64,000 bases of DNA from an uncultured Roseobacter sp. (lineage in GTDB: Bacteria; Pseudomonadota; Alphaproteobacteria; Rhodobacterales; Rhodobacteraceae). This document shows, in pieces, positions 17,620 to 26,257 of the stretch. The stretch spans positions 732,001 to 796,000 of the forward strand of contig NZ_CANLKW010000002.1 of NCBI RefSeq assembly GCF_947491795.1. Direction: 5' to 3'. Below the pieces are notes generated by a model that saw nothing but the letters and a program-made list of their open reading frames with translations, searched no databases and was not told the origin of the DNA. Each line of letters begins with the position of its first letter. Position 1 is the first letter of the stretch. The position numbers and the translations under genes are program-made.

Positions 17620-18296
17620 GCACGCGGGCTTTGAACGACGATGCAGTCGGGGCGGCGCTGACAGATGCAATGGCTGCGGTGACCGATGCCCTTCTCTTTG
17701 TGCATACGACGCCCTGGGAACTGGACGAGGCGATGGTCGGTTTCGGGTTCTCAGAAGGAGCCTGCGAGGCACAGGACAGCCAGGGTCTGATCCGTCTGCT
17801 TGCGCGCCGCGCACACCGCCCGCACCAGGAGCTGTGGCAGGACAGCCCTGTGCTGGAGCGGATGGTGTCCGAGGGCCGCCAGGGCCGCACAGCCGGTGTC
17901 GGATGGTATCGGTATCCGGGCGGTGGCGGGTTGGTGATTGACCCCCTTGTCGAGGATCTGCTGCGGGAGGAAGCCTGGTTTGCGGGTGTCACCAGGACAG
18001 AGCTGGATGGGCCTGAACTGATCAGTGCGGTCGTTGCGGGGCTGGTCAATGTCCTGGCGCATGTGCTGCCGCTGCGCGACCCGCAGATCGCGCAACAGGT
18101 GAACACGGCGTCTCTCAGTGTGCCTGGTTTTCCGGTCAAACGCGGCGGGCTTTTGCAGACCGCAGACCAGATCGGTGCCGGGGTAATCTGCGCAAAGCTG
18201 CAGGATCTGGCGGCCTCTGGCCCTGCCGGTGTCTGGACGCCTGCGCCGTACCTGACCGGACTGGCGCGCGAAGCGGGAAAGACTATGCCAGACTGA
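17616..18296 (+). CDS. Stand-alone 3-hydroxyacyl-CoA dehydrogenase C-terminal-domain protein
   Basis: 226 residues starting at GTG 17616, overlapping the boxR stop as GTGA. GVGWYRYPGGGGLVIDPLVEDLL resembles the short stretch after the first C-terminal domain of fatty-oxidation dehydrogenases, and AGLVNVLAHVL and VNTASLSVPGFPV fit the dimerisation/substrate domain. No GxGxxG NAD-binding domain is present, so it cannot act alone as a dehydrogenase. It may assist 3-hydroxyadipyl-CoA oxidation lower in the pathway, or have another job. Confidence 0.65.
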   Translation: MSTRALNDDAVGAALTDAMAAVTDALLFVHTTPWELDEAMVGFGFSEGACEAQDSQGLIRLLARRAHRPHQELWQDSPVLERMVSEGRQGRTAGVGWYRYPGGGGLVIDPLVEDLLREEAWFAGVTRTELDGPELISAVVAGLVNVLAHVLPLRDPQIAQQVNTASLSVPGFPVKRGGLLQTADQIGAGVICAKLQDLAASGPAGVWTPAPYLTGLAREAGKTMPD

Positions 18297-18771
18297 TCAG
18301 GATCATCGTGCCCATGCCCCAGAGCGTCATCTGGTAATGCGTGTTCTGTGCGCCCTCGTGGCAGTACCAGTAATAAAAATGGTTTCCGACGACGAGAAAG
18401 CCGCCCCAGACGGCGGTGAACGCCGTCGCCCCCAGCAGGGCAACCGTGCGCCCGGTATCACTCATAACAAGCCCGGCCAGTGACAGGATCAGCAGTACGA
18501 CACCGGCCCACAGGATTGCACAGGCAATGGCCTCTGCGATGACAACCAGCCGGAATGCCAGCTTCTGCAGGCTTCGGTCCGTGATCGCGCGGTACGAGAC
18601 CGTTTTGTAATCCTCCGGCCAGGCTTCCTTCATCCGGGCCATGCTCAGCACTTCGGCAGTATAGGTCTCGTTCATGGATGGATGCAGGATGTTGTCACGC
18701 AGGCCCAGCGTCAGCCAAGCCGCAATCAGCCCGGTTGCTACGGTCTGGGCCAGGATCAGCGCGGTTTCCAT
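18283..18771 (-). CDS. DUF2165-like integral membrane protein
   Basis: 162 residues with four hydrophobic segments. The block TAEVLSMARMKEAWPED, then YRAITDRSLQKLAF and VVIAEAIACAILW match the general pattern of DUF2165 (predicted small integral membrane protein); GNHFYYWYCHEG lies before the last helix. Function unknown. Its end overlaps the convergent HADH-domain gene by 14 bp, so the stop codons of the two strands interlock. Confidence 0.65.
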   Translation of the reverse strand: METALILAQTVATGLIAAWLTLGLRDNILHPSMNETYTAEVLSMARMKEAWPEDYKTVSYRAITDRSLQKLAFRLVVIAEAIACAILWAGVVLLILSLAGLVMSDTGRTVALLGATAFTAVWGGFLVVGNHFYYWYCHEGAQNTHYQMTLWGMGTMILISLA

Positions 18772-18804
18772 TCGGTGCTCTCTTTTGCAATCGGGTTATG
18801 CGAC

Positions 18805-18832
18805 GAAAAAGGGCCGCGCATTGCGCGGCCCC
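18805..18832 (-). terminator. Intrinsic terminator of the peptide-binding-protein gene
   Basis: Read on the minus strand, GGGCCGCGC and GCGCGGCCC form a 9-bp stem with a 3-base loop, followed by TTTTT. It begins about 20 bases past the stop of the gene at 18854. Confidence 0.85.
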
Positions 18833-18853
18833 ATGGGTTTTCTGAAGTCAGGA

Positions 18854-20512
18854 TCAGGTCCAGGCGATTTGCTCGGGACGGATCTCGAACGAGATATGGT
18901 GCGCACCACCGACCAGACCCTCGCGGGTGTGGTTGTAGAGCGAACGCCAGTAGGGCTGCATTGTGACACCTTCGTCCTGAACGATGGCCTGACCCTTCAT
19001 CATGAGCGCGCGGCGCGCCTCAACATCCGGGGTTGCCAGAGCTTCGGCCAGAATGGCGTCGAACTCTTCGTTGGCCCAGCCGAACTCGTTCCAGGCTTCA
19101 CCGGAGCGGTAGGCAAGCGCCCAGACCTGGACGCCCAGCGGACGGTGGTTCCAGTTGGTCGAGGAGAACGGGTACTTGGACCAGTCGTTCCAGAAGGTGG
19201 AACCGGGCAGGATCGTCCGTTTTACCTTGATGCCCGCGTCACGCAGCTGCGCGGCAACCGCATCGGTGGTGTCTTTGCGCCATGCATCGTCGATCGAGAG
19301 CAGTTCGTGCTCATATTCGCCCATGCCAGCCTCATCCATCAGGGCCTTGGCGGCTGCGGGGTCCACCTTGCGCTCGGGCAGGGCGGCATATTCCGGGTGC
19401 ATCGGACCGATGTGGTGGTTTTCGGCCACTTCACCGCGACCGGCATAGCCCAGCTCCAGCAGAACCGCGTTGTCCACAGCCATCGCCAGCGCCTGACGAA
19501 CGCGCTTGTCCGCATAGGGCTGCATGCCATCAACTTCGGCCAGCTGGTTGGGACGGATCACGATTGTCGCCGCCGTCACGACCGAGTTGTTCTGCCAGCC
19601 GTCCAGCGTGTCGAAGATGTCGATGAAGTCACCCTCGATGGAGTAGGTCATGTCGATCTCTTCGGCTTCGGCGGCGGCAACAAATGCCGAAGGGTCCGTG
19701 CCGTAGTCGATGTATTCCACACGGTCCATGTAGGCGCCGTTGCCCTCGTTCCACCATGTGTGGTTCTCGTTGCGCACGAGCACGCCTTTGACGCCGACTT
19801 CCAGCGATTCCGGCAGGTACGGGCCGGTGCCCACAGGATTGCTCAGCGCTGTGTCTGCTGTGTAGGACGCAGGCACGATGGCCGCCGGATAATCCGCCAT
19901 ACCAGGGATCAGGGAGATGTCGGGTGCGGGCAGGTTCAGGCGCACGGTGTGGCTGTCCACAACCTCGATAGCACCGTCGATTGCCTTTTCTGTTTCCGCA
20001 TCGATCAGGGTGGCGAAACGGCCGGCCATGGAGTTACCCTCCACGCCCTTGTCACACCAGCCTGTGATGTTGCGTGCAACATCTTCGGCGGTAAAGTCGC
20101 TGCCGTCGTTCCACTTGACGCCCTTGCGGACGTTCAGAGTATAGACTGTCGCATCGTCGTTGATTTCCCAGCTCTCCAGCAGTTTGCCGGTGAAGGTACC
20201 GTCATTCTCGTAGTGTACGAGGTATTCCAGCCATCCACGGCTGAAGTTGGCAATCTGGCTCCAGTCATATGTACGCGGATCCTTGAGGGCGCGGACTTCC
20301 TGCTGGATGCGGACGGTGCCGCCCATTTTATGACCGGCGGCCTGTGCCGGTGCGGCCATGCCAATCATGGAATAGGCGGTTGCCGCTGTTGCGCCGAATG
20401 CGCTGGCCAGTGCCAGAAATTCGCGGCGGTTGACGGCGTCATGACCGACCTTCGGTGCAGAGTCCACGATGGACTGCGGCAGCGGCTTGCCGGTACGGGT
20501 GTAAAAGGTCAT
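18854..20512 (-). CDS. ABC transporter substrate-binding protein, family 5 (peptide/nickel type)
   Basis: 552 residues. The N-terminus has a twin-arginine-like signal ([19 protein letters not shown], cleaved near AQA-AG), preceded by an unusually long 27-residue leader. The mature protein fits SBP_bac_5: [37 protein letters not shown] and GTGPYLP. Such proteins bind oligopeptides, opines or other large solutes in the periplasm. No permease or ATPase gene is adjacent, so the receptor is orphan here or served from elsewhere. Confidence 0.88.
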   Translation of the reverse strand: MTFYTRTGKPLPQSIVDSAPKVGHDAVNRREFLALASAFGATAATAYSMIGMAAPAQAAGHKMGGTVRIQQEVRALKDPRTYDWSQIANFSRGWLEYLVHYENDGTFTGKLLESWEINDDATVYTLNVRKGVKWNDGSDFTAEDVARNITGWCDKGVEGNSMAGRFATLIDAETEKAIDGAIEVVDSHTVRLNLPAPDISLIPGMADYPAAIVPASYTADTALSNPVGTGPYLPESLEVGVKGVLVRNENHTWWNEGNGAYMDRVEYIDYGTDPSAFVAAAEAEEIDMTYSIEGDFIDIFDTLDGWQNNSVVTAATIVIRPNQLAEVDGMQPYADKRVRQALAMAVDNAVLLELGYAGRGEVAENHHIGPMHPEYAALPERKVDPAAAKALMDEAGMGEYEHELLSIDDAWRKDTTDAVAAQLRDAGIKVKRTILPGSTFWNDWSKYPFSSTNWNHRPLGVQVWALAYRSGEAWNEFGWANEEFDAILAEALATPDVEARRALMMKGQAIVQDEGVTMQPYWRSLYNHTREGLVGGAHHISFEIRPEQIAWT

Positions 20513-21139
20513 GTTCTTCCTCTCTGTTATGCGCGGCTCCGGGCCGCGCTGAGTGCCGGTTATTGTTCCGGTCTGGTGATGCAGTTTTCTGCTTTTGATC
20601 GGCCCCTCCCGGGGGACGCGGTGAGTTTCAACAACCAGACTGTTGGCGTCAACCCTAACTTCCCCAGGCTGAATTGCCCGGGACCGAAGTGTCTGGCGCG
20701 GTTATACCTGCTGGCCGGTCATGATACCACCGGAGCGGGTGTCGCACCGTGATACTCAGCGTGGGCAACCGCTGTTTTTGCAGCGCGAATGACGCAATTT
20801 CTACCATCGGTGTCGCTCTGCGACCTTGATCGCAGGCGCACTGTCTGCCTGCACACCGCCGACAGAGATCAAAATCTGACGCTGACCGGTAGATTGCGTC
20901 CGGCTGAGGCGCACAGCTTTTTTGGTGTGGCCGGGCGGCTTCCCTTACGGAAGCTGCATCGGAAAATGCACACCTGTGCAAAAAACGCATGGCTGACCCG
21001 CCGGAATACGAATCTGCTGCGCCGGGGCGTCTCATGGGCAAGGGTTCATGAAAATCCACGCGCCAGCCCCCACCTCGCAGGTTTTCATCTGCGGAAAACC
21101 GGGCCACAGTCGCCCCAAAGAGCAGGCAAAGGACATGTG
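20513..21139. other. Intergenic region of 627 bp without a convincing gene
   Basis: This stretch holds the 5' leader of the binding-protein gene, including a hairpin (GCGCGGC/GCCGCGC, 20531-20549) 18 bp before its start, and presumably divergent promoters. Open frames on both strands show no domain or plausible ribosome-binding site. Confidence 0.6.
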
Positions 21140-21529
21140 ATGAGAGCGCTCAGCCCGAACACCATTTCAGCGCCCGTTGCGCGGTATTCTCACGGTGTGG
21201 AGATCCCCGCCGGTCACCGTCTGGTCCGGACATCCGGGCAGCTTGGTCTTGCCACTGACGGGGCGGTCCCGTCCGGCGCGCTGGAGCAGGCCCGTATCTG
21301 TTTTGGCAATATCGCCGCCATTCTGGCAGAGGCGGGCATGGATGCCGCAGACGTCTGTCATGTTTCGGCCTTTGTCACCGGGCGGGAACACATGACGGGG
21401 TACATGCAGGCGCGTGATGCCTGGTTGTCGGATGTGCCGGTTCTGCCGTCGTCAACGCTGCTGATCGTGTCCGGATTTACAAGGCCCGAGTTTGTCGTCG
21501 AGGTTGAGGTCTGGGCGGCTGCGCCCTGA
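21140..21529 (+). CDS. RidA family protein (YjgF/YER057c/UK114)
   Basis: 129 residues with RTSGQLGLATDGAVP near the N-terminus, ALEQARICFGNIAAILAEAGM and RPEFVVEVEVWAAAP at the end, the usual Rid fold layout. RidA proteins hydrolyse reactive enamines and imines released by PLP enzymes. The conserved Arg of archetypal RidA (IRTS/SR near the C-terminus) is not clear here, so it may be a Rid2-Rid7 subgroup member. GGA precedes the ATG by six bases. Confidence 0.82.
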   Translation: MRALSPNTISAPVARYSHGVEIPAGHRLVRTSGQLGLATDGAVPSGALEQARICFGNIAAILAEAGMDAADVCHVSAFVTGREHMTGYMQARDAWLSDVPVLPSSTLLIVSGFTRPEFVVEVEVWAAAP

Positions 21530-21545
21530 GGCCGGACGGCGGGCG

Positions 21546-21818
21546 TTATGTGTCCGGGTAGTCGCGGCGGATCAGTCTGCGCAGGCTCCAGATCAGTGTG
21601 CCGCCGAAAAAGACGACAGAGATCATAATTGCTTCCCAGCCACCGGGCCCCTGGGGCAAACCGCGCCAGACCAGCGCAAAGCCTGTCATTGCCAGCCCCG
21701 CAACAGCAAAGGCCGCCCGGAAGGTCAGATCGCCGCGCGAGGGTCCGAAACGGTTCTGACGGCGCGTGTCAGACGCGTCATCCGGCGAAACGCCATCAGA
21801 ACGCGGCCCGTCACTCAT
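21546..21818 (-). CDS. Small membrane protein, uncharacterised
   Basis: 90 residues. About 28 polar residues are followed by two hydrophobic segments (FRAAFAVAGLAMTGFALVW and AIMISVVFFGGTLIWSL), ending with a basic tail. It overlaps an upstream 37-codon membrane ORF by 8 bp on the same strand, so the two probably form an operon. No known family recognised. Confidence 0.55.
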   Translation of the reverse strand: MSDGPRSDGVSPDDASDTRRQNRFGPSRGDLTFRAAFAVAGLAMTGFALVWRGLPQGPGGWEAIMISVVFFGGTLIWSLRRLIRRDYPDT

Positions 21819-21924
21819 CCTTGTCGGAGCCCTTTTTCTTTCTGGCCTGCAGCCAGCGAAACAGAAAAAACAACGCTACAAAAACAACGATCCAGAACAA
21901 CAGATCACTCAGAGCTTCAGACAT
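21811..21924 (-). CDS. 37-residue single-pass membrane peptide
   Basis: ATG at 21924, stop at 21811. LLFWIVVFVALFFLFRWL is one membrane helix, followed by QARKKKGSDKDE, a charged cytoplasmic tail. The ORF overlaps the start of the 90-residue membrane gene, which fits translational coupling. Too short for family assignment. Confidence 0.5.
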   Translation of the reverse strand: MSEALSDLLFWIVVFVALFFLFRWLQARKKKGSDKDE

Positions 21925-22068
21925 TTTATCGCTTTCCCTGTCCGCGGTACGGGGCAGAATGCCCGCCCTGTCGCTGACAGTTATCCGGCGGTGGCGGCGG
22001 TTTCACAAGCCCTGCCGGGGATTGCGGTGCAGACATCTTTCGCGAAACCGGATATCTGTCCCGGAAAG

Positions 22069-22083
22069 TTGTAACTGTAACAA
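22069..22083. promoter_or_regulatory. Candidate MarR operator
   Basis: TTGTAACTGTAACAA is a 15-bp imperfect palindrome ending 17 bp before the marR-like ATG, the usual place for autorepression. Confidence 0.4.
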
Positions 22084-22100
22084 TATTCGAGGGCCGTCTG

Positions 22101-22553
22101 ATGCGTCCGGAAAGCACCTTTGATCTGCAGTCTTTTCTGCCCTACCTGCTGACCCAGGCCGCAGAACGCAGCAGCCTGGAGTTTCAGCAGGTCTACCGTG
22201 ACCGCTATGGCATGCTGCGCACGGAATGGCGGGTGCTGTTTCATCTGGGGCTGTACGGGACAATGACCGCTGGTGGGATCGGTGCAGCCGCCGGCACCCA
22301 CAAAACCAAGATCAGCCGCGCGGTGCACCGTCTGGCCGAACGCCGGTACATCACGCGCAACCGGGACGGGGCCGACCGCCGTGTGGAGCATCTGGACCTG
22401 ACCCCGCGGGGACGGGCAGTGTTCAACGAGCTGCGTGGGATTGCCGCCGACTATGACGAGGCGCTGAGCAACCAGCTGAGTGAAACGGAACTCAAAGTCC
22501 TGCGCACGGCACTGCGAAAACTTGCGGGCATGCAAAGCGGTCGCTTTACCTGA
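22101..22553 (+). CDS. MarR-family transcriptional regulator
   Basis: 150 residues. The winged helix shows EWRVLFHLGLYGTMTAGGIG, then HKTKISRAVHRLAERRYITR as recognition helix and wing, with DGADRRVEHLDLTPRGRAVF, which is the classic MarR wing. Such regulators act as dimers, usually repressing a neighbouring gene and themselves. The only close downstream gene on the strand is the truncated transporter at 22580, so the original target may have been lost. Confidence 0.9.
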   Translation: MRPESTFDLQSFLPYLLTQAAERSSLEFQQVYRDRYGMLRTEWRVLFHLGLYGTMTAGGIGAAAGTHKTKISRAVHRLAERRYITRNRDGADRRVEHLDLTPRGRAVFNELRGIAADYDEALSNQLSETELKVLRTALRKLAGMQSGRFT

Positions 22554-22579
22554 CGCCGCTTTCAGGGCACCGCTTGCAC

Positions 22580-22900
22580 ATGACCGATCAGATGAAAGGC
22601 CTGTTGATTACGCTCGCCGGTGTGCTGCTGGTGGTGCCGGACGCGCTCTTTGTGCGACTGATCGATGCGGATGCGCTGACCATCGCCTTCTGGCGGCAGC
22701 TGCTGGCAGGCGGGGTCTCGGCACTGGGGCTGCTGGAAAGCGTTCTGGCACCGTTACTGGTCTGGGCGATTGTGCACGAACACCCGGGCGCCTGGGCGCT
22801 GGCGGGCGGCTCGGTGGTGATCGGCGCGCTCTTTGTCTCAAACCTCCGGGCGCTGCGGCGCCACAGGGTCAGAAATCTGCCGATACCCCCGGCAGTCTGA
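22580..22900 (+). pseudogene. DMT/EamA transporter remnant with internal deletion
   Basis: The open frame of 106 residues begins like an EamA permease (KGLLITLAGVLLVVPDALFV, then LTIAFWRQLLAGG) and jumps near residue 52 straight to the last repeat (LLESVLAPLLVWAIVHEHPG, then AWALAGGSVVIGALFVSN). Normal members have about 300 residues and ten helices, so roughly 190 residues are missing in frame. Its 3' end overlaps mipZ by 32 bp on the opposite strand. It is probably non-functional as a transporter. Confidence 0.7.
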
Positions 22901-23678
22901 GTGCTTTGACCAGGTCGCGCAGCTCCTGCCGGGCAGCGACGTTAGAGATATTGAGCTGTTTGACGCCAATATCCTTGAGATCCAGCAGGGTCAGGCCGCG
23001 CGGGAAAAGCTCCCGGAAGACGACCCGTTCTGAAAACCCGGGCGCGATGCGGAACCCGATCCGCTTGCTCAGGTTCTGGATCGCGCGCTCCATCTTTTCC
23101 TTGTTGACCATCCGCTGTGCGCCCATCCGGTTGCGCACCACGATCCAGTCAATCGGCGTCAGACCGGCCTGGGCGCGCAGCTGTCGCGCGTTCCAGACCA
23201 TCTCGGAATAGACGGACGGGCCGAGAATTTCCTCGCCCGTGGCATCGGTACGCGCCAGCAGGTCAAAGTCCACAAAACTGTCGTTCAGCGGTGTGATCAG
23301 CGTATCCGCCAGGCTGTGGGCGACCTGGCTCAGCCGGGTGTGGGACCCGGGGCAGTCGATCAGGATAAAGTCATTGTTCGGTTCCAGCTCTGCCACGGCA
23401 GCAGAAAGCCGGTGGTCATAGATATTCTCGCCGGGTTTCAGGGTTTCAGGCGCAATTTCCGGCAGTTCCCGCACCTGCGGGCTGGCCAGCGACAGGCCGG
23501 CCTTTTTCAGAAAGGCCTCGCGGTTTTCGGTGTAGCGGCCAAAGGTGCGCTGGCGCAGGTCCAGGTCGAGCGCGCTGACCTTGTGGCCCATCCGGGCAAG
23601 AGCCGTTGCCACATGCATGGAGACGGTGGATTTCCCCGCGCCACCTTTTTCGTTTCCGACGACGATGATATGCGCCAT
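22869..23678 (-). CDS. mipZ: MipZ-like division-plane positioning ATPase
   Basis: 269 residues, ParA/MinD superfamily. The deviant Walker A is KGGAGKST (residues 11-18), with DLDLRQRTFGRY (A') and FILIDCPGS (Walker B region). These and VNKEKMERAIQNLSKRIGFR match MipZ, which in Caulobacter forms a gradient from the pole-bound ParB-parS complex and inhibits FtsZ away from midcell. No parB is present here. Start ATG is near a modest ribosome-binding site. Confidence 0.88.
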   Translation of the reverse strand: MAHIIVVGNEKGGAGKSTVSMHVATALARMGHKVSALDLDLRQRTFGRYTENREAFLKKAGLSLASPQVRELPEIAPETLKPGENIYDHRLSAAVAELEPNNDFILIDCPGSHTRLSQVAHSLADTLITPLNDSFVDFDLLARTDATGEEILGPSVYSEMVWNARQLRAQAGLTPIDWIVVRNRMGAQRMVNKEKMERAIQNLSKRIGFRIAPGFSERVVFRELFPRGLTLLDLKDIGVKQLNISNVAARQELRDLVKALRLPGVSADF

Positions 23679-23972
23679 ATGCCCGATCCTTTACCCCGCC
23701 GCTTTGTGCGGCTGTTGTGAGCGCGGACTATAAGTTGGGCTCTTGTGTTTGGGAAGCGGTCGCCGCGCCAAATTCGTCTCTGTTCTGCGGGAAAACGGCA
23801 GCCGCGGCTTCGCTGTCACAGGTTCCGCTGCGGCAGGTGGGGCATTGCGCTGTTTTGCGCTGTTATGCGCCAGCGCGCGAAGCGGGGGGCGTGCAGCCCT
23901 GTGACCCTGGCATGTCCCGTTTTTTTGCAGGTGTGGATATTACTTTGCGCTGATTTGCGGTAAACAGTCACG

Positions 23973-24749
23973 ATGCTGAAGTTCGATGAAGAAACCACAA
24001 AACTGCTCGAAATCGCCTATCAGGGCTGCGATGTGACCCGCCGCAGGCGCGAAGCCTTTGACGCTCTGCACCTGTGCGAGGGTGATACCGTAGTGGATAT
24101 CGGGTGCGGCAACGGCCTGCTGAGCGAAGAGATCGCGCGCGCAGTCGGGCAAACGGGGCATGTGACCGGCGTTGATCCCAGCGCGGATATGCGGGCACTG
24201 GCGCAGGCACGTTGCTCAGATTACCCGTCGGTGCAGATCCGCGAAGGGCTGGCCGATGCGCTGCCGCTGAAAGACGGCCAGGCCGACAAGGCCGTCGCGG
24301 TTCAGGTGCTGGAATACCTTCCGGATATCCCAGCCGCCGTGCGCGAGGTGCACCGGGTTTTGCGCCCTGGTGGACGGTTTGTTGCGGTGGATACCGGGTG
24401 CGGCACTCTGGACTGGTTTTCGGAAAACGAAGCGCGCATGCAGCGTTTCCAGGCAGCCTGGGATCACCACTATTCAGAGGCGCGTGTGGCGGCGCGCTGG
24501 TCCGGACTGATGCGGGATGCAGGCTTTGCGGCACCTGAGATCCGGCCCTTTACCTTTTGCGATGTGACGATGCGGCCGGATGGGATCGCGTTTATGCTGA
24601 TGCATCTGATGTCGCGCTATGCTGCCGAAAACGGCCACATGCCCGCAGAGGAAACCAAAGCCTGGTTTGACGAGCAGGTGGCGCTTGCCCGCGAGGGGCG
24701 GTTCTTTTTTTCGCTGACGTATTACAGGATGAGTGCCGTCAGGATCTGA
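23973..24749 (+). CDS. Class I SAM-dependent methyltransferase
   Basis: 258 residues. VVDIGCGNGLLSEEIAR is SAM motif I, followed by GVDPSADM (motif II region), LPLKDGQADKAVAVQVLEYL and VLRPGGRFVAVD (motif III), a UbiE/Methyltransf_11-like arrangement. Small-molecule methylation is likely; no neighbour tells the substrate. It stands alone between mipZ and the VOC gene. The 294 bp upstream contain no gene, only short repeats of TTTGCGCTG. Confidence 0.85.
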   Translation: MLKFDEETTKLLEIAYQGCDVTRRRREAFDALHLCEGDTVVDIGCGNGLLSEEIARAVGQTGHVTGVDPSADMRALAQARCSDYPSVQIREGLADALPLKDGQADKAVAVQVLEYLPDIPAAVREVHRVLRPGGRFVAVDTGCGTLDWFSENEARMQRFQAAWDHHYSEARVAARWSGLMRDAGFAAPEIRPFTFCDVTMRPDGIAFMLMHLMSRYAAENGHMPAEETKAWFDEQVALAREGRFFFSLTYYRMSAVRI

Positions 24750-24790
24750 TCTGCGGCGCGGGCGACTGTCTGTGTGATTGATGGCTGTTG

Positions 24791-25207
24791 CTATCCGTCC
24801 CGCCCGGGTTCGTTCGGATTGCTGGAAAACAGCGCGATCTTGTTGCCCTGGGGGTCGCGCAGATAGCTGACGTAAAAATGTGGTCCATAATCTGCGCGGA
24901 AACCGGGTTGTCCCTCGTCGGATCCGCCCGCTGCCAGGGCCGCGGCGTGCAGGTCGCGCACCTGTTGCTGGCTGCGTGCCTCAAACGCGACCATCGCCCC
25001 GTTCCCGGCGGATGCCGGGCGCCCGTCATAGGTCGGCTTGACGTAGAAATCCGGCAGAACAGGGCGCTGGCCGGGGGCCACAGGCAGCACATAGCTCAGG
25101 CCTTCGGTGCCCTCTTCCAGCCCGTAATCCAGGGCAGGCAGAAAGGCCGAATAAAACCGTTTTGCACGGGCGATATCATCTGCACCGACGGTGACATAGG
25201 CAATCAT
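24791..25207 (-). CDS. VOC-family protein (glyoxalase/bleomycin-resistance fold)
   Basis: 138 residues. The layout is two babb modules: IAYVTVGADDIARAKRFYSA at the start, and HFYVSYLRDPQGNKIALFSS at the end with the conserved metal-site Glu position replaced by Ala in the NKIAL segment. Members include glyoxalases, dioxygenases and drug-binding proteins, so substrate is unknown. It lies after the rpmE terminator and has its own transcription. Confidence 0.8.
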   Translation of the reverse strand: MIAYVTVGADDIARAKRFYSAFLPALDYGLEEGTEGLSYVLPVAPGQRPVLPDFYVKPTYDGRPASAGNGAMVAFEARSQQQVRDLHAAALAAGGSDEGQPGFRADYGPHFYVSYLRDPQGNKIALFSSNPNEPGRDG

Positions 25208-25336
25208 GCCAGAGGCTCCTTTTGCAACGTGCTCTGTCGCGCCGAGACTACAGCACCGCGGCGCGCTGGTACATCACGGGGAGGGTACAGTTGCCCGGAT
25301 GGCGCAGCGCTGGCCATGGCAGAGCGGTGCACAAAC

Positions 25337-25367
25337 GAAAAAGGCCGTCCCCGGGGGGACAGCCTTT
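25337..25367 (-). terminator. Intrinsic terminator after rpmE
   Basis: On the minus strand, a GC-rich hairpin with stem AAGGCTGTCCCC and GGGGACGGCCTT (one mismatch) is followed by TTTTTCG. It lies 24 bases past the rpmE stop and closes the rplS-rpmE unit. Confidence 0.85.
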
Positions 25368-25390
25368 GGTAATGCGATGCGGGCAAGGGT

Positions 25391-25612
25391 TCAGAACCCA
25401 AGACCTGCATATTTGTTTTTGAACTTGGACACGCGGCCACCGGTGTCCATCAGGCGGGACGAACCACCTGTCCATGCCGGGTGCACAGACGGGTCGATGT
25501 CGAGCGACAGCTGGTCGCCTTCTTTGCCCCATGTGGATTTCATCTGCACCACGGTGCCATCGGTCATTTTGACGTCGATGATGTGATATTCGGGATGTGT
25601 ATCTGCTTTCAT
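25391..25612 (-). CDS. rpmE: 50S ribosomal protein L31
   Basis: 73 residues. [35 protein letters not shown] and a C-terminal [10 protein letters not shown] mark L31, a large-subunit protein at the subunit bridge. No CxxC zinc motif is present, so it is the zinc-independent form. It lies 11 bp after rplS. Confidence 0.95.
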   Translation of the reverse strand: MKADTHPEYHIIDVKMTDGTVVQMKSTWGKEGDQLSLDIDPSVHPAWTGGSSRLMDTGGRVSKFKNKYAGLGF

Positions 25613-25623
25613 CGGTCCGGTCC

Positions 25624-26007
25624 TTACGCGCTGGCGCCCGAGCGGGGCTTGTAGTTGGAGTTTTCGGTGATCCGTGCGGATTTACCGCGACGGCTGCGCA
25701 GATAGTACAGTTTCGCGCGGCGCACACGGCCCCGGCGGACAACTGTAATGCTGTCGATGTTTGTCGAGTGCAGGGGGAACACACGTTCCACGCCCTCACC
25801 AAAGGAAATCTTGCGCACGGTGAACGAACCGGCGATGCCGTGGCCGTTGTTGCGTGCGATGCAGACGCCTTCGTAGTTCTGCACACGGGTCCGTGTGCCT
25901 TCGGTCACTTTGAAACCGACGCGGACGGTATCGCCGGCGCGGAAGTCGGGAATTTCTTTTCCCAGAGCGGCAATCTGTTCCGCTTCAATCTGTGCAATCA
26001 GATCCAT
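25624..26007 (-). CDS. rplS: 50S ribosomal protein L19
   Basis: 127 residues. [32 protein letters not shown] and [20 protein letters not shown] followed by [15 protein letters not shown] are standard L19, which sits at the 30S-50S interface. The last dozen residues are a short extension. It is downstream of trmD in the conserved rpsP-rimM-trmD-rplS order but separated from it by about 650 bp and a small gene, so it probably has its own promoter. Confidence 0.97.
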   Translation of the reverse strand: MDLIAQIEAEQIAALGKEIPDFRAGDTVRVGFKVTEGTRTRVQNYEGVCIARNNGHGIAGSFTVRKISFGEGVERVFPLHSTNIDSITVVRRGRVRRAKLYYLRSRRGKSARITENSNYKPRSGASA

Positions 26008-26257
26008 CTGATCGTCTCCTATACTGCTCGTGGTTGGTCCACGAAGTTTGTGTGCGTCTCAGAGCTTCCGGTCTGTGATCGGGTCCGCTTGCCGCGCCCG
26101 CCGGGAGGATACAAACATCATTCCTTGAAAAGCCGTTCTCCATATGAAAACGGGCCGGAGCCGCAAAAGCGATTCCGAACCCGCGCTGTCTAGGCTTAAA
26201 ATAAGATCAGATCAAGCCCTGCCGGAGGTCTGATTTCTCAGGTCCAGGCGGCGTTGT

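Noticed and set aside
18674..20752. 692-codon open frame antisense to the peptide-binding-protein gene
   Set aside because: It is the mirror of a high-GC gene with a clear signal peptide and family motifs; the antisense product has no domain or ribosome-binding site.
20789..21139. N-terminal extension of the RidA gene upstream of ATG 21140
   Set aside because: The extension lacks family similarity and the ATG has its own ribosome-binding site.
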